Assembly: GCF_900104335.1 (NCBI RefSeq)
Contig: NZ_FMXT01000015.1
Location: forward strand, 1-52,782
Length of the DNA stretch: 52,782 nt
Source: Pseudobutyrivibrio sp. YE44
GTDB taxonomy: Bacteria; Bacillota; Clostridia; Lachnospirales; Lachnospiraceae
Reading direction: 5' to 3'
The notes below the pieces were generated by a model that was given only the letters and a program-made list of their open reading frames with translations, was not told the DNA's origin and searched no databases. The translations under genes were made by a program, and so were the position numbers. Every line of letters begins with the position of its first letter. Within the stretch, counting starts at the first letter, position 1. This document shows, in pieces, positions 42,377-50,907 of this stretch.

Positions 42377-42567
42377 TTGTTACTATTCACACCCCCCATA
42401 TTCATAATGGAAGTCTTTCAGACTTCTTTCTCAGTGCTAAAGCACTTAACATTATTCATATGGGGGGAGTCACTGATTCCAGTTTATAAATATTCAAAGA
42501 TTATTCTTTTACAAGCAAGCTTGACAAGAACTAATCCTTGAATATTTATTACTGTGAATAGTAACAA
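42377..42567. repeat. 191-bp multi-branched palindromic element upstream of wzt
   Basis: An outer stem of 14 perfect pairs (TTGTTACTATTCAC 42377-42390 with 42554-42567) encloses two arms. Arm A: 42392-42409 pairs with 42450-42467 (16 of 18) and holds two small hairpins (GAAGTCT-TTC-AGACTTC and AGTGC-TAAA-GCACT). Arm B: 42487-42503 pairs with 42532-42548 (16 of 17), with an inner stem around CAAGC-AA-GCTTG. No ORF is present. It could be a structured RNA leader, a DNA cruciform or a non-autonomous mobile element. Confidence 0.8.
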
Positions 42568-42600
42568 TTGTTTCATTATTTTACCACATTTGTAGACATA

Positions 42601-42632
42601 GTAAAAGGCACCGGTGCTCCGGTGCCTTTTAC
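42601..42632 (-). terminator. Hairpin after the GDPD gene
   Basis: GTAAAAGGCACCGG pairs perfectly with CCGGTGCCTTTTAC around a 4-nt loop. A second hairpin (GCTTTAGG/CCTAAAGC, 42634-42658) and a GC-rich CGCGCGCG stretch lie between it and the GDPD stop. T runs are short, so termination is likely but not certain. Confidence 0.65.
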
Positions 42633-42702
42633 GGCTTTAGGCAACCCCATACCTAAAGCTGGGTGAAATATGTTCTAACGCCCCAATACGCGCGCGAACT
42701 AA

Positions 42703-43530
42703 CTATTGATAGACTACGTTATCAGTAATCACACCATCCACGCCAAGACGCTGCAGAGAAAGCATCTGGCCCTTTGTCTCCGGTGTGTAACAATATACCT
42801 TAGCTCCTGCCTCATGAATAGCGGCCACAGTTCTTGGAGTCAAGGTCTTCATGTTGATTCCGTAGTACTCAGCAGGATATTTTTCTGGGAGATTTGATTT
42901 TCCGAAAGATGCCAGCTTCATAATAGGCTGGTCTGGATTAATCTCCTTAATATCCTCAAGATAGTCATATTTGAAGGATAAAAAAATCACCTTATCCAAC
43001 ATGTCATATTTTACAAAAGTATCATAAACCTGAGCTGCAAACTCCTGATCCTCACCAATATCTTTTAACTCGCAAAATATTCGCATATTGGTAGATTGCA
43101 ACAGGCTCAGGGTCTGATCCAAGGTAGGAATTCTCTCTAATCTGAATTCCCTGTCATACCACTCTCCTGCATCATACTGGAGAAGCTCCTCATATGTATG
43201 ATCAGCAATTGTTGTCTCGTCTTCTTCACCGTTTATCTTTTGAAGTGTCTCGTCATGGTAAATAACTAGCTGACCGTCCTTTGTCTTTCTAACATCAAAC
43301 TCAACCGTCTTGGCACCACAGGCGTAGGCCCCTGCGAAAGCACTTAAGGTGTTTTCTGGATAAGCCCCAGAATACCCCCTGTGAGCCACCAATTGTACAA
43401 CCATATCTTCATCAGCATTTGCCGGTAAATAGTAGAAGGCATTCAAGAATGTAACAGAGCAAAGCAAGGCAACCATGCTGACTGCGACGGTTCTCCCTAC
43501 TTTAGAAAAATACTTACCCCTCATACGCAA
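42703..43530 (-). CDS. Glycerophosphodiester phosphodiesterase family protein, exported or membrane-anchored
   Basis: A 275-aa enzyme that splits glycerophosphodiesters, or glycerol-phosphate polymers such as teichoic acid, into glycerol-3-phosphate and an alcohol. A hydrophobic segment (about 12-34) acts as signal or anchor. The catalytic domain starts VAHRGYSGAYPENTLSAF with the His-Arg and Glu-Asn pair. It continues with TVEFDVRKTKDGQLVIYHDE (metal-binding Glu, Asp and the second His) and ends VDGVITDN. All key residues are present. A GGGGG site precedes the ATG. It is the third gene of the block lying between wzm and wzt and may recycle teichoic-acid or lipid parts at the surface. Confidence 0.92.
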   Translation of the reverse strand: MRMRGKYFSKVGRTVAVSMVALLCSVTFLNAFYYLPANADEDMVVQLVAHRGYSGAYPENTLSAFAGAYACGAKTVEFDVRKTKDGQLVIYHDETLQKINGEEDETTIADHTYEELLQYDAGEWYDREFRLERIPTLDQTLSLLQSTNMRIFCELKDIGEDQEFAAQVYDTFVKYDMLDKVIFLSFKYDYLEDIKEINPDQPIMKLASFGKSNLPEKYPAEYYGINMKTLTPRTVAAIHEAGAKVYCYTPETKGQMLSLQRLGVDGVITDNVVYQ

Positions 43531-43650
43531 GCCCCCTTTTTCTAGCTAAGTCTATTCTAGCACAAAAAGGAGGCAATAAGGACTACCAAGTCCCCGAAAA
43601 AATGCCCTAAATCTCACGTCTATTTTCGTATAATTGTTCTTATGTTCATT

Positions 43651-44700
43651 TTATTTGATTGGTTTTAGTTCATAGCCATAATAATACAGTTCATCGTTAT
43701 AGCCCATTTTATGCCTTTTTTCATCCAGCATTTTATCTGCTTCATCAGCCGAAATAGCTTCTATGCCTTCTTCAGCAAGAGCATTAATTGCCAATCTATA
43801 TGGGTCTTGTGAATCAGATTTATCCTCCAAAATATCAAGGTTTTCTTTATCAACAATATAAACCACATAAAACGGTTCAGTATAATCTCTATTAAGAGAG
43901 CATTTCTGAATATACATTCCAATACCTTTGCCAATTAGCTGTTCGTTATATACTAAGTCTCCATCTTGAGCTATGTTATAACCCTCTTCAGAAGAAAGCA
44001 CAAGTAAGTGATACTTACCGTCGGCATCAATAAAACCTTTTTCATAATCATGTGTTAAATAACTATGCATAAAAGAGAAAAATACATTTCCAGAATATTG
44101 TACATCAGTATAGGTTATATCAGTTGCGTCTCCAGAAAAACAGATAATTAGCTCTCCATCTACATTCTTTACTACAAGAGTAAGGTTCAACATCGCCCCT
44201 ATATCTAGTTTCAATTCATATGTGGAATCTAACCCTAAATCAATATAGCTTTCTTTTACATTGTTTTCGTAAAACCAGTTTTCACCATACTCAGAATTCT
44301 CGCTAAGAGTTTGCTCTATATCAATCAATGAATAGCTTTGCCCATCAACAAGAACTTCTGACAATCGAAGGTGTCGAGTAATGTCTCCATCAGCATCAAA
44401 TACAGCTTTAGTTTTCCCCTCTATGAAGCTTTTATATAATGATTCTGATTCTTCATCTAATTCAATCTGCTCTTTAGGCTTTGAAGAAACATATTCGCGA
44501 TACACTTCCCATTGGTGATCGTATCTTTCTGTATCATTATCTTCTTGATTATTATTATATGAATTTAGGTCATATGAAGCTTTGCCTAAATCTTCAGTTT
44601 CACTAAGTTGCTCTTTTGGCCCAGTTATGTCACTTTTAGTACAGCCCGTCATAGTTATAACCAAAAGCAATGACCACAATACAGCTTTTTTCAAATACAT
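43651..44700 (-). CDS. Lipoprotein of unknown function (349 aa)
   Basis: I do not recognise a family. The signal peptide (AVLWSLLLVITMTGC) ends in a lipobox with Cys about residue 20, followed by a hydrophilic Asn/Asp/Glu-rich linker (about 25-80). The remainder is an acidic alpha/beta region with several strand-like segments (LSEVLVDGQSYSLIDIE; LNLTLVVKNVDGELIICFSG; YHLLVLSSEEGYNIA; FYVVYIVDKENLDIL). ATG 44700 is preferred over 44712 because GAGG lies 7 bases before it. It follows another lipoprotein gene of similar lower-GC, Asn/Asp-rich character with a 13-bp gap, so the two are co-transcribed and may be distant relatives. Both look unlike the neighbouring glycan genes and could be a recent insertion. 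Confidence 0.7.
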   Translation of the reverse strand: MYLKKAVLWSLLLVITMTGCTKSDITGPKEQLSETEDLGKASYDLNSYNNNQEDNDTERYDHQWEVYREYVSSKPKEQIELDEESESLYKSFIEGKTKAVFDADGDITRHLRLSEVLVDGQSYSLIDIEQTLSENSEYGENWFYENNVKESYIDLGLDSTYELKLDIGAMLNLTLVVKNVDGELIICFSGDATDITYTDVQYSGNVFFSFMHSYLTHDYEKGFIDADGKYHLLVLSSEEGYNIAQDGDLVYNEQLIGKGIGMYIQKCSLNRDYTEPFYVVYIVDKENLDILEDKSDSQDPYRLAINALAEEGIEAISADEADKMLDEKRHKMGYNDELYYYGYELKPIK

Positions 44701-44713
44701 ATTCGACCTCATA

Positions 44714-45412
44714 TCATTTAGCTTTAAAAGATTTTACGCTATACCCATCAAAACAACTATATGGATTTTTAACCAATACTATCCCTGCAGCTTCCTCACT
44801 GCCATCCGACAGCTCAAACAGTGCATTAAGGACGATTTCATTACCCTTTGATTCGCTTTCATAGGACTTAATATTTGCATATAAAAATCCACTAGAGGGA
44901 TTATCAACATCAATCTTATCATCTCCTAATATTTCAAACTTCTTGTACACGCCTGAAAATGAATAATAAATATATTCAACCTGTTGCGAAGTAATATATC
45001 CTCCATTGGCATCTGCAGCATCATATAGGTAATCGAATCCAAACCAAGAATTCTGGCAAAAACACCATATAAATGCATTCTCAGCTTCTTCGTCCAGTTC
45101 ATCATCTGAATTAAAATCCTTATAATAGACTGCCATATTTTCTAGTAAGTTTTTTAAATCACCTTCAAGTATAAATTTTGATGAGTAATCACATTTTATT
45201 ATGCCAAGAGCATCAACCAATTGTTCTCCGTTTATTACTTCTTGTTTGTCAGTTGTAGGATCTAAAGTGTTGTTTTTATCAACAATATCTGTTGATTTTT
45301 TGCTATTACTTTTGTTTACAGCATTGCCAACTTCAACATTAGAATTATTTCCACATCCAGCAACCATACAACTAATTATAATTGCTATTATTATTCTTTT
45401 GATATAAACCAT
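44714..45412 (-). CDS. Lipoprotein of unknown function (232 aa)
   Basis: No family is recognised. The signal peptide (RIIIAIIISCMVAGC) ends in a standard lipobox with Cys about residue 20, then an Asn/Ser/Lys-rich linker (20-50). The mature part is acidic, with FNSDDELDEEAENAFIWCF and strand-rich NEIVLNALFELSDGSEEAAGIVLVKN near the end. The frame is open to 45523, but the signal peptide, a GGAG upstream and the terminator that would otherwise be translated all favour ATG 45412. It resembles the next gene in design: a lipoprotein with an early conserved acidic EEAEN/DEESES helix and a late beta sheet. A shared origin is possible but weak. Confidence 0.7.
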   Translation of the reverse strand: MVYIKRIIIAIIISCMVAGCGNNSNVEVGNAVNKSNSKKSTDIVDKNNTLDPTTDKQEVINGEQLVDALGIIKCDYSSKFILEGDLKNLLENMAVYYKDFNSDDELDEEAENAFIWCFCQNSWFGFDYLYDAADANGGYITSQQVEYIYYSFSGVYKKFEILGDDKIDVDNPSSGFLYANIKSYESESKGNEIVLNALFELSDGSEEAAGIVLVKNPYSCFDGYSVKSFKAK

Positions 45413-45510
45413 CTCACCATCAGCTCCTAGTTTACAAAATCTTTCCCATTCTATACTGATATTTTTCTTAATCCAACACTTTGGCAAGTTTAGCTTAATT
45501 CTGGCAAATA

Positions 45511-45556
45511 AAAAAGCTTCCAAAACAATACGAATAGTAATTGTTTTGGAAGCTTT
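45511..45556 (-). terminator. Very strong terminator after wzm
   Basis: 17 perfect pairs: AAAGCTTCCAAAACAAT with ATTGTTTTGGAAGCTTT around a 10-nt loop. The minus strand then runs into T6. It ends the wzm transcript 38 bp after its stop and marks the left side of the block between wzm and wzt. Confidence 0.9.
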
Positions 45557-45594
45557 AATTGATTATCTAATATGTGTTACAAAATAATTCTAGT

Positions 45595-46410
45595 TTACAG
45601 TACATCCGCAAATTGACTCTGAAGCTTTTTGAAAACATGTGTGCCAAGTGCGAAAACTACTAGGGCCAGGGCCCAGAAGTAGGCTGTAAGGACTGGGCGA
45701 GTCCAGAAGCCGATGTGGTTGATGATACTGTCACGGTAACCGCTGGTGATGTAATACATTGGGTTTAGCTCAAGGATGTAGGCGAGCCAGTTAGGGATGC
45801 GGCCGTCTGCGCGCATTCCGTCAAAATTCCACATGATTGGTGTAGCCCATACGCCCACCTGAAGGAAAATATTTACAAGCTGTGCCATATCTCTAAAGAA
45901 AACACATAGAGCGCTGGCAAGATATATGATTCCAATAGCAAGCGCCAACATAGCAACTGAATAGTAAATCACCTGGAATATATAAGGACTAAAGCCATAG
46001 CCATATAGGAAATATACCAGCAAAGTAAAGAGCACGAAAAATCCATGTACAAACAAGGATGATACCGCCTTTACAATTGGAAGCACATTGATTGGGAACA
46101 CCACTTTTTTAACCAAGTAGTTGTATTCCAGCAATACGATTGTGCCGGCTGATAAAACCTCACTAAAATAAAACCAAGGAACGATACCTGCTGAAAGCCA
46201 AAGTACGAATGGAGCCTCTATTCCTGCCTTTGTACCCTGTGTACCAGCATTTAATGCCTTATCAAAAACAATCCAATAAACAAGCACAGTTACAACAGGC
46301 TGTACGAAGGCCCAAATTACGCCTAAGGTGGAGCCTGCGAACTTCTGCTTAAAGTCGTTTCGTGCAAGCTTTGCTATTAACTTTTTGTTAGCTATTATGT
46401 CCTTAATCAT
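45595..46410 (-). CDS. wzm: ABC-2 type polysaccharide export permease (Wzm)
   Basis: A 271-aa membrane subunit that moves a complete glycan chain across the membrane, working with the Wzt ATPase at 41.0-42.4 kb. It has the family opening LIAKLARNDFKQKFAGSTLGVIWAFVQPVVTVLVYWIVF, about six helices and the late WATPIMWNFDGM and LELNPMYYITSGYRDSI. The length is normal. It is 14 bp downstream of the 653-aa membrane protein gene, in one operon. Separation of wzm from wzt by a strong terminator and three other genes is unusual, because the pair is normally adjacent. Confidence 0.93.
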   Translation of the reverse strand: MIKDIIANKKLIAKLARNDFKQKFAGSTLGVIWAFVQPVVTVLVYWIVFDKALNAGTQGTKAGIEAPFVLWLSAGIVPWFYFSEVLSAGTIVLLEYNYLVKKVVFPINVLPIVKAVSSLFVHGFFVLFTLLVYFLYGYGFSPYIFQVIYYSVAMLALAIGIIYLASALCVFFRDMAQLVNIFLQVGVWATPIMWNFDGMRADGRIPNWLAYILELNPMYYITSGYRDSIINHIGFWTRPVLTAYFWALALVVFALGTHVFKKLQSQFADVL

Positions 46411-46424
46411 TTCAAATCCTTTAT

Positions 46425-48386
46425 CTATTTATATTTGTATATTGTAATATCATCGTTTACAAAAACCAGCTGGAGCTCTGAGCTTGTGGCTTTGTAGTCT
46501 GGATGAATCAATTTTGAAACTACCAAATAATTGATTTGCTTTTCATCCATAGCAGCCTCTGCCTCAGCAGGATCACCACTGTAAAACTTCTCGTTGGTGT
46601 CCAGCATTTCTTCCACACGCTTTTCTGTCACATCTGAATAGTCATAGCCCTCCAAATAGCACTGGCGCTCAGAAATGGCACTGGCATAGAAATAAATACT
46701 TCTGTAATCCAATTCCTCTGAAAGTCTGTCTACAGCAATCTTTGTGTCCTCAGGAGTGTTGTCCTTTAGCCAGTAGTAAGCATTAACTGTGTCTGCTGAA
46801 ACAAAATCTGCCCTATCCTCTGATGGACTATTAAACACCTGAAGCTGCTTGTAATCGCCGTAGCAGAAGTTTGCAATATCCGCTAGCAAAATCAGCGCTC
46901 CGATTGCAAACATCACATGCATAAGTCTATAAATAATATCCTTACCGCTGATGGTCATGTATTTCATAGAACAGTAGAAAATCAAACCTGCAGTGGTAAG
47001 CACAAAATATCCCTGGGATAAACCTGGCACACTAACAGCGCAGAATCCGATTACACCCATAAGAATCATCCCAATAGAAAACCAATCGAAAATATCTCCG
47101 ATGGTACCTTCCTTTACCAGTGTCTTGAACTTTCCAATGGTAAAAGCTGTAAAAGGCAAGATACATGGACCGAGGATAAATATCACTGTAAAGATAATAC
47201 CTATAACCACCCAAGGAAAGGCCATATAGTCAAAGCCAAGCTTTGTAATAATCTGACCAACTCGCCCTGCCTCTAAGGTGCCAGCAGCAGTGGCCTTCAT
47301 TGCTCTGTTGTTGGCTCCTGAAGGATGTAAACCAACTGTCACCAAAAGGTATGTGATTACAAACCCTAAAGTTAAAGCAAGATTATATAAAAGCTGTTGA
47401 AGATGAAACTTTTTCATAATGCACATCTCAACAACAAATACTACCCAAGCTATAGCAACTAACATTATTCCTGTAGTACCTTTGAAGCCTGTAGCGGCGC
47501 AGGATAAAATGTAAATCGCGATTATATTTCTGGCATCTATTGCATCATACCAAAGCTCTGCCACTATATCCAAAACCAATACTGTAAGGGATACTGCAAG
47601 GCCAATGGCGTTCGCATTGCTAAAAAGATGATTATCTAGCCAAGACAATGGGAAGCGTCCACCAGCTACATTAAGAGGTAACAATGCGATACAAGAGACT
47701 AACAAACCTGAGCAAAAGAAGAAATACTTAAAGGCAGTGTATTCCTTGATTCCTCGAATTCGCTCACCAATGGTGATCAACGCCATTGTAAGTGGAAAGG
47801 CACAAACGATAGCGTTGCCGTTTAAATAAACCAATAATGCATCCACCTTGAAAAGGTGCTTGCACAAGGCAAAAATCAGCTCATAAAAATAATGATAATA
47901 AAAGGTTAAGCCATCGATTCTCAAGTCTGGAGCAGGAAAAGAACGGCTTAACGCTGCAATGTTTCCTGTGTGGAACAAAAAGTCATGATATATCTGAGTG
48001 GTCTGGCCTGAAAAAGCAAACAGGTACTTGGCCTGGAAATTCAAGGCGGATACCACATAAATAAAAGCAAAGATAATCACGTAGGTCCACCTAAAACGCT
48101 CGGTAGCATTAAATACAGATGGGCGGCCTTTTTTTGCATAAACTGAGGCTGCAAGCAAAGAAAGAATTGGGCCTGCCGCTAGCAAAAGGTATTTCACACC
48201 TGTAAGGCTTTCTAGGTAATAAACAGCTGCCATAACCATAAAACCCATGAAAAATCCTGCCAAAAGTCTAGTCGAAAACTTTAGGCGTCTAGGCAACAAA
48301 ATATGACAAAATAGCATACCTGGGACCTCAAGCCACACGATACAATATGCGAAAAATATTAAACTAGTTGAAATACTAAGAGTCAT
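46425..48386 (-). CDS. Polytopic membrane protein, possible GT-C glycosyltransferase (653 aa)
   Basis: A 653-aa integral membrane protein with about 13-14 helices in the first 490 residues and a soluble C-terminal domain outside (about 500-653). The first long loop has TTQIYHDFLFHTGNIAALSRS and the following GLTFYYHYFYELIFAL, where the HD and YYHY motifs are typical of GT-C-like Clostridial membrane proteins. The C-terminal part has YYWLKDNTPEDTKIAVDR, as in PMT-like or O-antigen-linked proteins. No exact family name is certain. It is translated from a GGAGG site at the very edge of a 132-bp long hairpin and lies just before wzm, so it probably modifies the exported glycan on the outer face. 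Confidence 0.72.
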   Translation of the reverse strand: MTLSISTSLIFFAYCIVWLEVPGMLFCHILLPRRLKFSTRLLAGFFMGFMVMAAVYYLESLTGVKYLLLAAGPILSLLAASVYAKKGRPSVFNATERFRWTYVIIFAFIYVVSALNFQAKYLFAFSGQTTQIYHDFLFHTGNIAALSRSFPAPDLRIDGLTFYYHYFYELIFALCKHLFKVDALLVYLNGNAIVCAFPLTMALITIGERIRGIKEYTAFKYFFFCSGLLVSCIALLPLNVAGGRFPLSWLDNHLFSNANAIGLAVSLTVLVLDIVAELWYDAIDARNIIAIYILSCAATGFKGTTGIMLVAIAWVVFVVEMCIMKKFHLQQLLYNLALTLGFVITYLLVTVGLHPSGANNRAMKATAAGTLEAGRVGQIITKLGFDYMAFPWVVIGIIFTVIFILGPCILPFTAFTIGKFKTLVKEGTIGDIFDWFSIGMILMGVIGFCAVSVPGLSQGYFVLTTAGLIFYCSMKYMTISGKDIIYRLMHVMFAIGALILLADIANFCYGDYKQLQVFNSPSEDRADFVSADTVNAYYWLKDNTPEDTKIAVDRLSEELDYRSIYFYASAISERQCYLEGYDYSDVTEKRVEEMLDTNEKFYSGDPAEAEAAMDEKQINYLVVSKLIHPDYKATSSELQLVFVNDDITIYKYK

Positions 48387-48397
48387 TTATATCCTCC

Positions 48398-48529
48398 GCC
48401 AGTCTTTTCTTATTTTTCTCAGCTAGTTACAGCCACAAGCCTTAGTGTTTCTCTGTTCAGCTAACACGCTTCACTGAGAAACCTAAGAGCTTGTTACTTA
48501 CTAGCTAATTTATGCTATGAAAGACTGGC
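48398..48529. repeat. 132-bp long imperfect hairpin upstream of the 653-aa membrane protein gene
   Basis: Nested inverted repeats: GCCAGTCTTT (48398-48407) with AAAGACTGGC (48520-48529), AGCTAGT (48421-48427) with ACTAGCT (48500-48506), and an 18-bp inner arm (48436-48453 with 48476-48493, about 17 pairs). It lies between tdk and the next gene and touches the latter's ribosome site. No T run follows, so it is not a simple terminator. Confidence 0.75.
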
Positions 48530-48555
48530 TAGCTTTAAAATACCAGCTCAATTAA

Positions 48556-49125
48556 TTATTCTTCAGGCTTTAACTGCCCTAATTTGTAATGTTTACGACA
48601 TAACGCAACATAGGAATCGTTTGCACCCAGCATAACCTGTGGGCCAGAACGAACTACTCCGTTTTCGTTGTAACGGGTGTTACAGGTTGCCTTACGACCA
48701 CACCAGCACACAGTCTTAACCTCATGTATAACATCAGCAATGGCGATTAATCGCTTAGATCCAGGGAATAACTCATTCTTAAAATCTGCTCTAAGACCGT
48801 AAGCCACTACTGGCACATCCATAAAATCCACAATATCTGAGAGATAATCTATCTGCTCTGGAGTTGCAAACTGCACCTCGTCCACGATAATACAGTCGTA
48901 TTTCTTTATTTCCTCCTCTGGCATCTCCACCAAATCCTCAAGGAAGATACACTCATTCTCCAAACCAATACGAGAATGAACAACGCGATCTCCATCACGT
49001 GTATCTATGGCCGGCTTTACCAAAAGGGCATTCTGTCCAACCTCCTGATAATTGAAATGAGTCATCAGAGCATTGGCTGTCTTTGATGAGCCCATTGCAC
49101 CGTAATAGAAATATAGCTTTGCCAT
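48556..49125 (-). CDS. tdk: Thymidine kinase
   Basis: Salvages thymidine to dTMP with ATP. The 189-aa protein has the P-loop YFYYGAMGSSKTANAL, LLVKPAIDTRDG, DCIIVDEVQFA with the catalytic Glu/Gln region, YGLRADFKNELFPGS, and the zinc site cysteines (VCWCGRKATCNTR and ALCRKHY). This is the standard type II, tetrameric form. The frame extends to 49191, but the family start MAKLYFYYG and a GGGGG site 9 bases upstream fix ATG 49125. It follows the GGDEF gene by 92 bp. Confidence 0.96.
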   Translation of the reverse strand: MAKLYFYYGAMGSSKTANALMTHFNYQEVGQNALLVKPAIDTRDGDRVVHSRIGLENECIFLEDLVEMPEEEIKKYDCIIVDEVQFATPEQIDYLSDIVDFMDVPVVAYGLRADFKNELFPGSKRLIAIADVIHEVKTVCWCGRKATCNTRYNENGVVRSGPQVMLGANDSYVALCRKHYKLGQLKPEE

Positions 49126-49217
49126 AAGGAAATACCCCCACACATAAATTGACAGAAGACTTTGTAGCCTTCTGTCTATACTTTGAACCATATTATAATT
49201 CTTTAGTGGTACCTATG

Positions 49218-50837
49218 TCAAAAAATCTTGCGCCATTCCTTGGTTTCAAGGTCATTTCTGCCATTGATAAGTCTTGCATTTGCCTTGCCATGCTCCTTCA
49301 CAAAATAAAGGGCATAATCTGCAGAATTCAAGAAATCCCAGGCACGGTTTGCAGACTGTGGAACGTGATTTACAATACCTTGAGACACACTGAGCTTATC
49401 AATATTAAGCTCTACACGAACCTCTTCCACAATATCTCTAATTCTCTTAACTATCTCGATAATCTCCTCGTCAGTCATATCAAAATAATAAAGAATAAAT
49501 TCGTCACCGCCATAGCGGGCGATAAAAATCTTGTCACTAACCATCTCACGAAGACGACGTCCAATTGCTGCCAGCAAGCTATCTCCCTTGGCATGGCCAA
49601 GATTGTCGTTTACCTGCTTGAAAAAATCCAAATCCATCATCTCAACACCCAGATTCTTACCGTTGTTTAGCGCCTCTAAGAACAGCTCATCAATAACGTT
49701 GTTAAGCTTTGCTCTATTAGCAAGACCAGTAAGAGTATCGGTCTCAGCTGCAGCTGATAAGAATAAATTCTTTGTCCTTTGCTGAATCAACTCGTTCTTT
49801 AAGCGCAAAGTGGTTGTAAAGGATTTCTTGCTATCCAAAGAGCGCTTCTCATGATACTGATAATAACGATATGAGCAAAGATCACGCTTTGCCTCTTCCC
49901 CTGTACACTCGTACATTCTTATCTTCCAGCGCTCCAAATGAAGACGAAGATTAAAGAGCTCATAATCCCCAAGCTTCTCATCTATATCTTTAAACACTTC
50001 CTCCATAATAGAGTAATCCTTGCGTTCCAAAAGAAGCTGAAGAAGAATCTCAATCTCATCAAAATAAACCATCACATCATAGCATTGTTTAAAGGCATTG
50101 ATAGAATCAGCTTTATACTTTTCTACTGCCTCTATGTCGCCAGAGCGACTGTAATACAGCCAGTTTGCAATAGCCACATCAAAATCATTATCTGGATCAG
50201 GAACCTCTTCGTTCAAACGATTCATCTCATCCAAATGTTTCTTTGCATCCTCCAGGCCACCAAGAACGATATAAGCAATGGCAAGCTGAGAATACTCTCC
50301 AACTAGGAAAGGCGTTCTTATAGAAGCCTCCTCAATAAACTGGCTACACTCCAGGGAACGATAGTGATATTCCAAGCATTCCTGCATGGCACCCATTTCC
50401 TCGCAAAGTGCCGCAAAATTACCACATGCAATGGCCTCCTGTAAATACATCTGGTTAATTCTAGCAACATCGATGCTATTGAGGAAATTCTCCTCAGAAG
50501 TAATGAAATGGCCCTCATTACGCATAATGATTCCCATCTCGTTGTAACATCTGCAAATAAGCTTGTATTCATCGGTTTTCTGCAAGCCCTGCAAACCTGC
50601 TGTAAGATAATAAACAGCCTCTGAAAACCTGTTATTTTGCCACAATGCATCACCAAGAGAACAGCTTGAGTAGTCTCTCAGATCTTCATTTCCACTTTCT
50701 TGGGCCATATCAAACAAATCGCAAGCCATATCCAGGTATTTCTCATTCTCTACCTTTCTTAGCTTTTCCATTTCCTCGATTAGCGCCACTACTCCAGGTG
50801 ATTTTTTTGTGAGAAAAGTATTATTCAAATCTTTCAC
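49218..50837 (-). CDS. TPR-GGDEF protein, probable diguanylate cyclase
   Basis: A 539-aa soluble signalling protein. Residues 1 to about 320 are helix repeats of the tetratricopeptide type (ALWQNNRFSEAVYYLTAGLQ; CYNEMGIIMRNEGHFITSEE; QEAIACGNFAALCEEMGAM), likely a protein-sensing part. A coiled linker (RLKNELIQQRTKNL) leads to a GGDEF domain (about 355-520) with DTLTGLANRAKLN, DLDFFKQVNDNLGHAKGDSLL and an intact GGDEF at about 443-447, so c-di-GMP synthesis is expected. No membrane segment and no EAL domain are present. The start is a GTG at 50837 pressed against GGGG, or a TTG three codons later with better spacing. It is followed by tdk. Confidence 0.9.
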   Translation of the reverse strand: MKDLNNTFLTKKSPGVVALIEEMEKLRKVENEKYLDMACDLFDMAQESGNEDLRDYSSCSLGDALWQNNRFSEAVYYLTAGLQGLQKTDEYKLICRCYNEMGIIMRNEGHFITSEENFLNSIDVARINQMYLQEAIACGNFAALCEEMGAMQECLEYHYRSLECSQFIEEASIRTPFLVGEYSQLAIAYIVLGGLEDAKKHLDEMNRLNEEVPDPDNDFDVAIANWLYYSRSGDIEAVEKYKADSINAFKQCYDVMVYFDEIEILLQLLLERKDYSIMEEVFKDIDEKLGDYELFNLRLHLERWKIRMYECTGEEAKRDLCSYRYYQYHEKRSLDSKKSFTTTLRLKNELIQQRTKNLFLSAAAETDTLTGLANRAKLNNVIDELFLEALNNGKNLGVEMMDLDFFKQVNDNLGHAKGDSLLAAIGRRLREMVSDKIFIARYGGDEFILYYFDMTDEEIIEIVKRIRDIVEEVRVELNIDKLSVSQGIVNHVPQSANRAWDFLNSADYALYFVKEHGKANARLINGRNDLETKEWRKIF

Positions 50838-50907
50838 CCCCGCAGTAATAATCGGCAGTCTTGTCTCTGCCCTCTGCTTAACTCCCCATTGAATTAAGGA
50901 ACTGCTT

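Noticed and set aside
42634-42702. Riboswitch-like hairpin with CAACCCCA loop next to the GDPD gene
   Set aside because: It lies downstream of the gene on its own strand, and no known consensus fits. It is more likely part of the 3' structure.
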